From positions 1 through 13,091 of the forward strand of contig DAORJK010000035.1 of the NCBI GenBank assembly GCA_035438985.1: a stretch of 13,091 nucleotides of DNA, read 5' to 3'. The stretch's first letter is position 1; each line of letters starts with the position of its first letter. This document shows positions 1-8,836 of this stretch, piece by piece. This DNA comes from UBA4408 sp002389785. GTDB lineage: Bacteria > Bacteroidota > Bacteroidia > UBA4408. A program made the translations under genes and the position numbers. The notes under the pieces were generated by a model. The model searched no databases. It was not told the origin of the DNA and saw only the letters and a list, made by a program, of their open reading frames with translations.

Positions 1-3000
1 TCTCAATTTTGAACTTGTAATCTTGAGCCTGGTAAACCGGTTGTACCAATAATTGATCGTACAAACTAGGAATAGTAACACAAGAAGCTGGATCCATAGC
101 AGCAATAGGTATTTGTTTCACTTGGATATCGTCCATATACAAACTTCGGCCATTGGCAGCACCATTGGCATGAATACCATAATAATAGATACCGCTAAAT
201 GGAGGTAAAATATCTGCTGAGGAATCCAGTTTATAAGTCAACAAATTACTTGCTCCGTTAAATACTGCTGAAGTGGTTAACATGGTTGCTGCATCGTTGC
301 TGTTGCTTAAGAACACCTCAAAGTTTTCGCTTCCTGCAGTTCCTACGCGGTGCCAGAAATAAATACGGTACAATTTACCACCGGTTAAATTCATTGGAGC
401 ACTGTAGAACCAATCGTCTTTAGCAGTAGTGTTGTTGGTATTTTTGTCGATACGTAAATAACGAGTACCTGCGTGAGCATTTGCAGCTCCACTTGCAGTA
501 TACCAGGTAAATGCATCTGCCGGGAAGTTTTCGTTCGAAGAGGTCATTCCACAAGGTAATGCAGGTGGTGTTACGTTATTGTCCATAGTTTCGGTATACG
601 AGCTAGGTGATTGAGTTGGAGTTTGAGTAACACTTGATCCTGATGTAAATGAACCAATAGTACAACCCGTTGCAGAACCAAGTGCATTGTATGGTTCAAT
701 ATAATAATAGTACAAAGTTCCAGGTTGTAAAGCAGGAAGTGTAATACTGTTAGCAATTCCAATATCTTGACCAGCTACAAGACTAATCGGAGTTGTAACT
801 CCTCCTCCGTCAGTCCCAACATAAACAAGGGTACCTGAAGGGAAGCCGGATGGATATGGCCAGCTCAATGAAGTTGCTGAAATACAACTTACGTTGTTTA
901 CTGTAACTGACGCGCAAGAAGGAGGTGCTACTGCAATTCCAAATTCGATAGCACCGGGATCAGGATTCGCTGTTCTGGGTGTACCAACTAAATCATCAAC
1001 AATACCAAGACTAGCACCAATACCATTGAGTGCCGGTGCATTTGGGGTATAATTTCCGCCGGCAGGATTAATGAAAAGTGGGTCAACAGAAGCTGATAAG
1101 TTATCTAGCGAAGGGTTAGCTGCTTGCCATGCAGAAAGTGTGGTGTAACCGACACCATTATAACCTACATAGTTAGTACCGGCAGCAGCGTTAATGTATA
1201 GGTTATTATTGTTACTAGTTGCAACTCCTGGATTGCTGTAATAAACACAATATTTAGTACTTGCACCTCCTCTGGTTATGTAAACCAAGTTGTTTCTTAC
1301 ATCATAATTTACGGTTCCTGTGCAATAAATTCCGTAAGCCGTAGAAGTGGAAGTAGATGAAGTTTGGTTTAATGAAATTGTATTATGGTAAGCCTTCCAA
1401 TAATCAGATCCTGACATGTACATTCCATAAATAGTTCCAGCAAAATTAATGTCAGCTATTAAATTATTAATAAACTTATTTTCGTTTCCTGCAGTTGCAT
1501 CTATTGTACAGTATATATTGTAAGTTGTTCCAGTAGTAGACGGAGCTGTAGCATACGTATTGCGGATAGTATTTTTCTCTACCAACATATTTGAACTTGT
1601 ACCAATTACATAAACTCCATAAAAAGTACTTAAAGTTGTTCGTGTTGGTCTTGATAAATTATTACCACGAATAATTGCTCCATTTTGATTTGAACAATAT
1701 ATACCGTAAAAATATTGATCCAGTATATTACAGTTGATAACTTGATTTCCTGTGTTTGGTGTCGCGCTGGCGCCTACAAGGGTAGTATTGTAGTATCCAC
1801 TAAACATTGTGCAACCTGTAATAATATTGTTATTACCACTTACACCAACAGCAGTTGCGGAGGTTGCTGAACCACTTATAGAGAAAGGAACTTGAGTAGT
1901 TGAAGTACCATTGGCTGGTGCATTAAAGGTACAATTTGTAAACATATTGTTATCAGCACCATTCCATAAGTGACAAACAAGCGCATAGGTACCGCCTGTA
2001 CCATTAAATGTTAAATCATTGAAACGTAAATAATCAGCTCCATTTAATGCAAGAGTATGTGGTGCAGTACTAACTGTTGCTGCATAACTTAATGAATTTC
2101 CATTTCCATTAAACGTAATTGTATTAACTGCAGATGCTCCGTTAATTGGTGTAATTGTAACTTGTTCGGTAAAGGATGATTGCATGTCAAATACAACCGG
2201 ACCTGAAATACCGCAAGAAAGTGCAATTCCTACATCAACTAAATTATTGAAATTGGTCCCTGAAGTTGGCAAGGTTGAATTTATTGTATAGTTTCCAGCT
2301 AAACCAACACAAATACTTACAGGGGTCGTTGTATTATTAGCTGAACTAGCATCCGGGACACCATTCACTGTAAGAATTGAGGCACTAAAATTAAATGTAT
2401 TTACAACGTTGTAAGGCACCAAAAAGGTAACTATTTGACTTGTACCAGCTAGAATATTTAAACCTGAAAAAGATTCGGTATTGGAAACTATTCCATCAGT
2501 ATAAGATAAACTCAAATCGGTAATCGTTGTAGAAACACTTAAGTTAGAAATATTCACCGATACAGTATTCATACCTGCAACTGCACTTGGTGGCGCAGGT
2601 GCATTTAATGCAATGCTTGCATCCAAAGCAGGTGCGATATATTCAGCTTGAACTGCAGTTCTTCCACTTTCACATGGAGTTGAAATTTTCCAATTGTAAT
2701 AAAAATAAACATAAGGTGGTGATGCAATTGATGCACCTGTAATACTCATTACACCAGGCACAGTATAAGGATAAACTCCATTGTCATTTCTATACATGTT
2801 GGTAACACCACCTGTCCAAGCAGCTACTCCTAGCCTATATCCAGTACCTGGGGTTATTGGGAAATTAAGTGTAATCGTTTGTGGAACACTCAATGCAGTA
2901 GAACTATGTGCAATAACATTTACCACTTGAGTCATTAGTGAAGTACCTGCTGAGTTTCTCAATTCAACCGTAACTGTACCTGCAGCGCCGTCAGTGGCAC

Positions 3001-6000
3001 CGAAAGGATATACATCAACTGTTTCCAAAATGAAATTAGAATACGCATCAAAATTTGTATAACTAGCTAATCCTCCTCCGGTTGTTGCAGCTAAATCTAG
3101 AGTTGGCTTACCGGTATAAGTTGAGCCTGTGCCCGCACTTGCCGAAACATAATAATTAGTGGTTGCTCCAATTGGAGGTGTTGTAAAGGTAGGTCCAGTA
3201 AACAAAGCTGTACCACCTGTTGGAGCTGCATACCATTTTAAACTTGATCCAGGAGTACTTGTAGCAGAAAGGTTAACCGTTCCGGTTCCTGTAGTAGAGC
3301 CAGGGGTTGTTGTCAATACCTGTGGATCGTTTATTAATAAAGAGTAAGTTGGTTCAATACAAACGGCATTGTTACCGTCCTTAATTTGGGCCTTGTAATA
3401 GGTAGTTGATGTAATTACAGGTGTCACATAGCTTGGATTTACAGCACCTACAATAGGATTAAAAACACTATTGTTTGGTGAATCTTGCCATTGTATAGAG
3501 TTAACAGGATAACCGGATGAAGGATTTAAAGTTAATGTTGCAGACCCCCCAACCAAACAGAATCCTTCCGGAGTTGAAACTATAGTTGCAGCTGCCGGCT
3601 GGGCAGTAATTGTAACATTGCCAACTTGTGTGCAGCCTGTGAATGGTCCAGCAGAATTATCAACTGCTGTAACAGTATAAATTTGAGTTGATGCAGGGTT
3701 CACGTTCACGGAGGTTCCAGTTAAACTACCAGGCATCCAAGTATAGGTGTAATCCGGGTTTGAACTACTTACGTTTAAGGTCGTAGATCCACCACTACAA
3801 ACCAATGACAATGTGGTGCTAGGTGATATTGTAGGAGCTGCAGTAACATTTGCAGTAACCATTGTTCTAGCAGATTCACAACCTGTAATGATGCTCCAAT
3901 CGTAAAAAAAATACCAATAATTTACATCAAATGTATTTCCGGTAATATTCAAATAACCAGGCGTACTATATGGATAAGATGCCCCTGTTGTGTTTCTTGT
4001 CATTCCGGCATTTGTAATAACGCCCATTCTATATCCGGTACCTGCAGGTAAGGTTGCATTGAGCGTAACTACTTGTGGTGTGCTACCACCAGTTACTGTA
4101 TTCGTAAATGTTCCGGTTGAAAATATTTGAGTTGATCCAGAGTTTTGAATTACAATGTTGTAATTGCTACCAATAGCAGCTGTAGGATAAATTGTAACTG
4201 TATTAATGGTTAAACTTGAAGCTACTACATCAAAAATCATAAAGTGATTGGTTAAAGTAGAAGTTGAAGTTGTTCCAATAGAAGGAGAAAGCGCACCTAC
4301 GTTACTTGATCCTCCACCACCTGCGCTTGCAGCCACCCAATAATTTGTAGTTGTAGAAATTACTGGTGTGGTAAATGGAGAACCGGTAAATAATGGTGTA
4401 CCTCCTGAAGCAGCTGCATACCAATTTAAAGTTGATCCTGGTGATGCTGTTCCAGTAAAATTAACTGAACCGGTACCACACAAATTTTGTGGGCTATTTG
4501 TTCCAGTTAAACTTGGATTATTCACTGTTACCGTAACTACATTGCTTGTAGCGGAGGCTAATAAACAAGATGTAATTGCCTGAAAATAAGTTGTAGTTGA
4601 AATAGTTCCCGGCGAATATGTACTTAAACCGGCACCTACATTTGTCCAAGGACCAGTAGCACTAGCTGTTGAAGATTGCCATTGAATATTTCCATTTGCA
4701 CTTCCAGTAAGTGTAAGTACAGGAGCTCCTGAAAGGCAAAGTTCGGTTTGACTAGAGGCCAAGGTCCCTGCTACAACAGCAGCTCTTGTTATAGTTTCAG
4801 TAGTCATTGAATTGTTTAGTGGCAATAAATCACTAGCACAAGTTGTAAATGCATCAAAGTTGTAAACACCATTTACGCTCATATCAAATGTGCCAGTAAG
4901 TGTTACATTCATGGTTTGATTAACACCCAAAATTCCTGTTGGAGTTCCAGTTAATGTAGCTGTTCCCGCACCAGTTACATTACATGTTACCGTAGTTGGG
5001 TGAGTAGTAAAATTAACCGCACTTCCGTAATTTTTAATTTTAACTACAATGGTTTGAACATCTGAATAACACCCTGTTGCAGCAGGAGTAACAAGTTCAA
5101 AAGCCCCCAAATCGATTGTTGCAGGAATAGTAAACTCATAGGCTCCAATATCTGGGTTAACCAATGATCTCGAATTATTTAGTATATCTGTACTTACACC
5201 AATAGGAGTACCAATATCATCCACAGAAATTGAATTTGGTTGATAGTTTCCTAAGCCAGGATTAGTAAAGTTTGGATCAGCGTCAGCACTTTGTTGATCC
5301 CAAATTCCACCATTGGCACCTTGCCAATCAAGTAAGGTATTAAAATTTGTTGTACCATTATATCCTACATAATTTGTTCCAGCAGGAGAGTTTATGAACA
5401 AGTTGTTGTAATTCGAAGTTTGTAAACCGCCTGTAAAGTACAAACAATATTTTGTTCCGCTTCCACCGCGTCTTATAGTAATCATGTTGTTCTTAATGTC
5501 TATTCCTCCAAGAGTTCCAGTGCTGTAAATACCATAGGTAGTTCCTGCAGTAGATGCTGCATTATCAAGAGAAATTGTATTGTGATATGCTTTCACATAA
5601 TCGGCACCCGTTAAATAAAGTCCTGCAGTAAGACCATCACCGCTCATATCTGAAATCAGGTTGTTATAAAATTTATTCTCACTTCCCGGACTGGCATCAA
5701 TGCTGCAATAAATTCCATAAGCTGTTGATGTGCTAGTTGGATTCATTTCAAAAGGTCGGCTTATTCTATTCTTTTCAACCAAATTGTTATTTGAAGTTCC
5801 AATAACATATACACCATAGAATGTACTTCCATTTGTGCGTGTTGGACGTTGAATAGTGTTGCCACTAACTAGCGATCCTATTTGTGAACTAACATAAACT
5901 CCGTAGAAATAAAAATTTAATATCGTACAATTGATAACTTGGTTATTACTTCCGCTTACTAAAGTAGTATTGTAATAACCACTATTCATGGTACATCCGG

Positions 6001-8464
6001 TAACCGTATTGTTATCTCCTCCCGTACCTGTTGCAGTACCTGATGTGGCTGAGCCACTTATTGAGAACGGAACCAAGGTTGTTGGAGTTAAATCAGCTGG
6101 AACAGTAAACGTACAATTTGTAAAGCTATTGTTATTAGCGCCATTCCATAAATGACATGCTAAACCATAAGTTGTTCCAGTACTACTGATTGTTAAATTA
6201 TTAACTACAATGTAGTCGGCACCATTTAAAACAAATGTTCCAGGTGCAGTACTCAAAGTGGCAGCAAACGTCAACTCACGTCCATTTCCATTAAAAGTTA
6301 TGGTATTAACGGCCGAAGTTCCAAATATGGACCCAATTTGAACTTGTTCAACATAAGGTCCGCTTGAGGCATCTACATCAAAAACAATTGGTCCGGCAAT
6401 TCCGCAACTCAAGGCAGCAACTGCATCATTAAAGGTTTGGTAATTTGTACCACCAGTTGGTAAAGCTGAATTAATTGTATATGTTCCTGCAGGAAGTGCA
6501 GGGTTTAAAGTAACTAAGACCTCAGCAGATGTTTGTGTATTGCCGCTACAAGTTACTAAGCAACGGTAATACAAAGTTGTTGTTGCAGTAGTATTTAATA
6601 AACTACCTCCTTGTGAACCACCAATGTTGGTAAAACCACTTCCAGATGTAGCTGAACTTTGCCATTGGTAAGTTTGGCCAATTCCACCACTCGCTCCAGT
6701 TAAATCAAGTACTATTGTAGCCCCCGGGCAAATACCTGAATTTGGTGTTGCTGTAGCGGTTCCGGGAGTTGGAGGTGTAGTACAACCACCGGCACCAATT
6801 CCTTCAAATTCATAAGCTCCAATATCAGGCGCTATTCCTGTTCCTGCAGGACGACTTGTTGCAGTATAATCCGAATTAGGCAATCCTAAAGAAGCTATAG
6901 CAATACCACCTGACTCAAGTAGAGTACTTGTAGACACTGGTATTGTAAGATTCGTGTTAGAGGTAAATGGAGCGAGTTGTGATGTTGAAGGAACTGAATT
7001 GGCATCTCCTGATGATGCAGTTTGCCATGCCCCTAATGAAGTAGAATTTCCGCTACCTACTGTAGTACCTACTTTCCCAACAATATGATTTGCAGACGCA
7101 GGTGTCAAAAATATTCCATTATTATTAATTGTATTTCCAGCTGTAGCAAAATTATAAGAAGCAGCGAACCACATCACCATATTCTCAGTTGTTGTTGAGT
7201 TGGGTGCAGTCATTTGATTGCTGAAAATATTATTTCTTACATCAATACCTGTAACTGTTGTGGCAGCTACAACAAATGCAGCCGAATAACGAGTTGTTGT
7301 TCCAGTTAATTGTCCATATAGGTGAACAGAGTTGTAATAAACTTTATGTCCAGTGCCTGCTGATAACCTAATTCCTTCCGGGCAATTAGCTTGTGAAGTC
7401 CATCCATATCCTTGGATATCATAAACCAAGTTGTTTACTATTGTGTGATTATTTCCACCATTTATATTTATTCCATAACCACCATATCCGCTTGTACTAT
7501 AAGTAGCTAATCCATGAATATGGTTTCTTTCAATCAAATTATTCGCACTACCTGTTCCTGCTATTTCGATACCCATTCTATCTAATGTTTGGGTAGAAAG
7601 TGTTGGGATTATATTAAAAACATGGTTTCTACGAATAATAGCACCAGAAATATTGCTTAACCACATACCGCGATAGTAAACAGCCTCAGCAGCTACTGCA
7701 GAACCAATTTCATTATCTTGAATTATTAAATTGGTGATAGGAGTAGCTATTGCATTTCCCATGTGAATTCCATTAGTAACTCTCTTTATTAAATTATTAC
7801 TAATTGTAATGTTATCGTGATTTGCTCCAAGAGTGGTTGAGGACGCTGCTGTAGTACCAACAAAAACGATACCTGTTGAATAAGTTGTAGTTCCACTTGT
7901 TCCTGCCAAGTTTCCGTTACCTTGAATGTTAGTGTTTTTTACAACTATATTGGTACATCCTAAAGCAGGAGCGGTTGCAGTTCCTTGAAACCACAACACA
8001 CTATGCGCTGTTGTTACTAATGCAGGTGTATTTTGGATAGTGAGATTTCTTGTTGTACCAGACCCATTATTCAAATTACCATTAATGGTAATATTATCGG
8101 CTCCGTTAAATACTAAAACACCATTAGTAGCAGTGCTTGCACCTGCTACTACAACACTTGCTGCGGTTGGGTAAATCGTTATACTACTATAGTTAGCAGC
8201 ACCCACACCACTAGCAGCCAAAACGGTTGGTGCGGCTGGCTCAGTTGTGTTTGCTGAGATTGCAATGGTAACCGCTCCTGTATGAGTACCTGCATTAATT
8301 GCTGCAAAAGCTGCATTTACGGTTGCGTAAGGACCTCCCACGCCAGGACTCACCGTTACCTGAGCCTGTAAATTACCGACACATAGTGAGAAAATTAAAA
8401 ACAAAATAGCTAAAAGGTTTTTTAGCTGTTTGATTCGTTGAAATGTAGTGTAGCTCTTACTCAT
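1..8464 (-). CDS. Giant secreted multidomain beta-helix/Ig-like surface protein (C terminus beyond window)
   Basis: The frame is open for 2821 complete codons. The only sensible start is the ATG at 8464, because an in-frame TAA lies five codons upstream (8479-8477). Residues 1-34 form a signal peptide: basic N-region, hydrophobic core LLAILFLIFSLCVG, cleavage after LQA. Domains in order, boundaries approximate: beta-helix A 35-553; Ig-like 563-657; beta-helix B 659-1111; CARDB-like 1117-1222; Ig-like 1227-1322; Ig_7-type plus unnamed unit X1 1330-1540; two Ig/PKD-like domains 1541-1712; Ig_7 plus X2 1726-1941; CARDB-like 1944-2052; beta-helix C 2056-2508; FN3-like 2511-2619; concanavalin-like choice-of-anchor/MAM-like domain 2623-2784; then a further domain starting CVTIPSL. 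Composition is rich in T, S, N, G and A and poor in charge, as in secreted Bacteroidota adhesins. No catalytic residues were recognised, so adhesin or carbohydrate binding is inference. A type IX sorting tail is expected past the left edge but is not seen. Confidence 0.93.
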   Translation of the reverse strand, partial: MSKSYTTFQRIKQLKNLLAILFLIFSLCVGNLQAQVTVSPGVGGPYATVNAAFAAINAGTHTGAVTIAISANTTEPAAPTVLAASGVGAANYSSITIYPTAASVVVAGASTATNGVLVFNGADNITINGNLNNGSGTTRNLTIQNTPALVTTAHSVLWFQGTATAPALGCTNIVVKNTNIQGNGNLAGTSGTTTYSTGIVFVGTTAASSTTLGANHDNITISNNLIKRVTNGIHMGNAIATPITNLIIQDNEIGSAVAAEAVYYRGMWLSNISGAIIRRNHVFNIIPTLSTQTLDRMGIEIAGTGSANNLIERNHIHGLATYSTSGYGGYGININGGNNHTIVNNLVYDIQGYGWTSQANCPEGIRLSAGTGHKVYYNSVHLYGQLTGTTTRYSAAFVVAATTVTGIDVRNNIFSNQMTAPNSTTTENMVMWFAASYNFATAGNTINNNGIFLTPASANHIVGKVGTTVGSGNSTSLGAWQTASSGDANSVPSTSQLAPFTSNTNLTIPVSTSTLLESGGIAIASLGLPNSDYTATSRPAGTGIAPDIGAYEFEGIGAGGCTTPPTPGTATATPNSGICPGATIVLDLTGASGGIGQTYQWQSSATSGSGFTNIGGSQGGSLLNTTATTTLYYRCLVTCSGNTQTSAEVLVTLNPALPAGTYTINSALPTGGTNYQTFNDAVAALSCGIAGPIVFDVDASSGPYVEQVQIGSIFGTSAVNTITFNGNGRELTFAATLSTAPGTFVLNGADYIVVNNLTISSTGTTYGLACHLWNGANNNSFTNCTFTVPADLTPTTLVPFSISGSATSGTATGTGGDNNTVTGCTMNSGYYNTTLVSGSNNQVINCTILNFYFYGVYVSSQIGSLVSGNTIQRPTRTNGSTFYGVYVIGTSNNNLVEKNRISRPFEMNPTSTSTAYGIYCSIDASPGSENKFYNNLISDMSGDGLTAGLYLTGADYVKAYHNTISLDNAASTAGTTYGIYSTGTLGGIDIKNNMITIRRGGSGTKYCLYFTGGLQTSNYNNLFINSPAGTNYVGYNGTTNFNTLLDWQGANGGIWDQQSADADPNFTNPGLGNYQPNSISVDDIGTPIGVSTDILNNSRSLVNPDIGAYEFTIPATIDLGAFELVTPAATGCYSDVQTIVVKIKNYGSAVNFTTHPTTVTCNVTGAGTATLTGTPTGILGVNQTMNVTLTGTFDMSVNGVYNFDAFTTCASDLLPLNNSMTTETITRAAVVAGTLASSQTELCLSGAPVLTLTGSANGNIQWQSSTASATGPWTNVGAGLSTYSPGTISTTTYFQAITSCLLASATSNVVTVTVNNPSLTGTNSPQNLCGTGSVNFTGTASPGSTLNWYAAASGGTPLFTGSPFTTPVISTTTNYWVAASAGGGGSSNVGALSPSIGTTSTSTLTNHFMIFDVVASSLTINTVTIYPTAAIGSNYNIVIQNSGSTQIFSTGTFTNTVTGGSTPQVVTLNATLPAGTGYRMGVITNAGMTRNTTGASYPYSTPGYLNITGNTFDVNYWYFFYDWSIITGCESARTMVTANVTAAPTISPSTTLSLVCSGGSTTLNVSSSNPDYTYTWMPGSLTGTSVNVNPASTQIYTVTAVDNSAGPFTGCTQVGNVTITAQPAAATIVSTPEGFCLVGGSATLTLNPSSGYPVNSIQWQDSPNNSVFNPIVGAVNPSYVTPVITSTTYYKAQIKDGNNAVCIEPTYSLLINDPQVLTTTPGSTTGTGTVNLSATSTPGSSLKWYAAPTGGTALFTGPTFTTPPIGATTNYYVSASAGTGSTYTGKPTLDLAATTGGGLASYTNFDAYSNFILETVDVYPFGATDGAAGTVTVELRNSAGTSLMTQVVNVIAHSSTALSVPQTITLNFPITPGTGYRLGVAAWTGGVTNMYRNDNGVYPYTVPGVMSITGASIASPPYVYFYYNWKISTPCESGRTAVQAEYIAPALDASIALNAPAPPSAVAGMNTVSVNISNLSVSTTITDLSLSYTDGIVSNTESFSGLNILAGTSQIVTFLVPYNVVNTFNFSASILTVNGVPDASSANNTTTPVSICVGLAGNYTINSTLPTSGTNFNNLVDVGIALSCGISGPVVFDMQSSFTEQVTITPINGASAVNTITFNGNGNSLSYAATVSTAPHTLALNGADYLRFNDLTFNGTGGTYALVCHLWNGADNNMFTNCTFNAPANGTSTTQVPFSISGSATSATAVGVSGNNNIITGCTMFSGYYNTTLVGASATPNTGNQVINCNILDQYFYGIYCSNQNGAIIRGNNLSRPTRTTLSTFYGVYVIGTSSNMLVEKNTIRNTYATAPSTTGTTYNIYCTIDATAGNENKFINNLIADINFAGTIYGMYMSGSDYWKAYHNTISLNQTSSTSTSTAYGIYCTGTVNYDVRNNLVYITRGGASTKYCVYYSNPGVATSNNNNLYINAAAGTNYVGYNGVGYTTLSAWQAANPSLDNLSASVDPLFINPAGGNYTPNAPALNGIGASLGIVDDLVGTPRTANPDPGAIEFGIAVAPPSCASVTVNNVSCISATSLSWPYPSGFPSGTLVYVGTDGGGVTTPISLVAGQDIGIANSITLPALQPGTLYYYYIEPYNALGSATGCTIGSFTSGSSVTQTPTQSPSSYTETMDNNVTPPALPCGMTSSNENFPADAFTWYTASGAANAHAGTRYLRIDKNTNNTTAKDDWFYSAPMNLTGGKLYRIYFWHRVGTAGSENFEVFLSNSNDAATMLTTSAVFNGASNLLTYKLDSSADILPPFSGIYYYGIHANGAANGRSLYMDDIQVKQIPIAAMDPASCVTIPSLYDQLLVQPVYQAQDYKFKIE
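941..2299 (-). repeat. Beta-helix module C, second copy of the 453-codon internal duplication
   Basis: Residues 2056-2508 run from AGNYTINSTLPTSGTNF to the cap PDPGAIEF (964-941). It is homologous to module B over its whole length. The cap has changed from DIGAYEF to DPGAIEF. Rungs include FTNCTF, NIITGCTM, NQVINCNILDQ, NMLVEKNTIRN, NKFINNLIADI and VRNNLVYITR. A conserved CHLWNGA phrase follows the first third of both copies, and cysteines at equivalent places (LSCGI, CHLW, NCTF, GCTM) suggest conserved structural positions. It is followed directly by the FN3-like domain. Confidence 0.85.
2642..3289 (-). repeat. Ig_7-type domain plus unnamed unit X, copy 2
   Basis: Residues 1726-1941. It matches copy 1 landmark for landmark: LKWYAAPTGGTALFTG, TTNYYVSASAG, GTGYRLGV, YPYTVPGVMSITG, YFYYNW and CESGRTAV. 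The length is 216 codons against 211 in copy 1, the difference being spread over small indels. It is followed by the second CARDB-like domain, whereas copy 1 is preceded (through one Ig-like domain) by the first CARDB-like domain. Confidence 0.75.
3845..4477 (-). repeat. Ig_7-type domain plus unnamed unit X, copy 1
   Basis: Residues 1330-1540. The first third is a bacterial Ig-like domain of the CHU_C-associated type, recognised by the phrase LNWYAAASGGTPLFTG followed by TTNYWVAA. The rest is a beta-rich unit I cannot name, with the landmarks GTGYRMGV, YPYSTPGYLNITG, WYFFYDW and the closing CESARTMV. A second copy is at 2642-3289. Similar C-terminal phrases recur in Bacteroidota secreted proteins as far as I recall; that is memory, not a search result. 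Confidence 0.75.
5132..6490 (-). repeat. Beta-helix module B, first copy of a 453-codon internal duplication
   Basis: Residues 659-1111 run from AGTYTINSALPTGGTNY to the cap PDIGAYEF. Rungs with N-N or N-C pairs are visible (FTNCTF, NTVTGCTM, NQVINCTILNF, NNLVEKNRI, NKFYNNLISDM, VKAYHNTISL, IDIKNNMITI). It aligns end to end with module C at 941-2299. Shared exact runs include SAVNTITFNGNG, VPFSISGSATS, STFYGVYVIGTS, KAYHNTISL and AGTNYVGYNG. By eye about 60 % of residues are identical; this was not computed. Both copies are exactly 453 codons although small compensating indels are visible inside. Confidence 0.85.
6806..8362 (-). other. Beta-helix module A of the giant protein
   Basis: This segment covers residues 35-553, immediately after the signal peptide. 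It opens with the family-typical phrase GGPYATVNAAFAAINAG and then shows repeated short N- and I-rich strands (NGADNITINGN, NLTIQN, NITISNNLIKRV, NLIIQDNEIG, GAIIRRNHVFNI, NNLIERNHIHGL, NHTIVNNLVYDI, GIDVRNNIFSNQ). These are the rungs expected of a right-handed parallel beta-helix of the pectate-lyase-like fold. It ends with the cap motif PDIGAYEF (6829-6806). It is longer and much more diverged than modules B and C. Beta-helix folds occur in polysaccharide-active enzymes and in adhesins; I see no catalytic signature that would choose between them. Confidence 0.82.
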
Positions 8465-8542
8465 GATTAATTTATTTTATTGTTTGTTTTTAGGTTTACT
8501 TATGCAAATAATTGAAATTTTAAGCGTGAATTGTGCTTACTA

Positions 8543-8550
8543 CAAATCTA
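8543..8550 (-). promoter_or_regulatory. Candidate Bacteroidota -7 promoter box for the giant gene
   Basis: Read on the minus strand this is TAGATTTG, an exact match to the Bacteroidota housekeeping -7 consensus TAnnTTTG and the only exact match I found facing the giant gene. It predicts a leader of roughly 70 nt. A -33 TTTG is not present at the usual spacing; the nearest (plus-strand CAAA at 8562-8565) is only 11 bp away. The call is therefore tentative. Confidence 0.3.
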
Positions 8551-8562
8551 TATTTAGAATTC
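8551..8562. repeat. 12-bp direct repeat, copy next to the giant gene promoter
   Basis: TATTTAGAATTC occurs here and, identically and in the same orientation, at 8837-8848. On the minus strand this copy directly abuts the candidate -7 box at 8543-8550, so a protein bound here would touch the promoter spacer. The core holds the palindrome GAATTC. A role as an operator is inference. Confidence 0.45.
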
Positions 8563-8836
8563 AAATCGAACTGTAAGGGAAACCCTACAAGGCCCACAAA
8601 ATCGATGAGTGGTAAAATATTAGGGATGAAATTAGGGGGCTCCTTTTGCCCATTTTTAAGACTATAAAGTGCAGGAATTCAATTTATTTCCACTCATGTA
8701 ATCGTAATATATCGGAGAGAAATTTCGATAAAATTAATTTCTAAATTAACTATTTCCCATACACTGCTAGTAAATCATTGAAATATCAAAATATCCATTG
8801 ATAATTTTCATTGACTTTTGATGGACGTGTAACTGT

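Noticed and set aside
571..762. Minus-strand 63-codon frame in another phase
   Set aside because: It overlaps the giant gene, which is open and domain-bearing in the main frame here; the leucine/histidine-rich translation is not protein-like.
3159..3347. Plus-strand open frame of 62 codons
   Set aside because: It lies entirely antisense to the Ig_7 region of the giant gene, and its valine/proline-rich translation is the shadow of threonine/glycine-rich codons on the other strand.
4368..4583. Plus-strand open frame of 71 codons
   Set aside because: It is antisense to the first Ig_7 domain and resembles the frame at 3159-3347 only because the two underlying domains are duplicates.
941..6490. 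CRISPR array or short tandem repeats
   Set aside because: The repeated signal comes from long diverged protein modules, not from short identical repeats with regular spacers.
1..8464. Possible frameshift or gene split within the giant frame
   Set aside because: Every in-frame triplet was scanned for reverse-complement stops and none was found; domain homology continues smoothly in a single phase.
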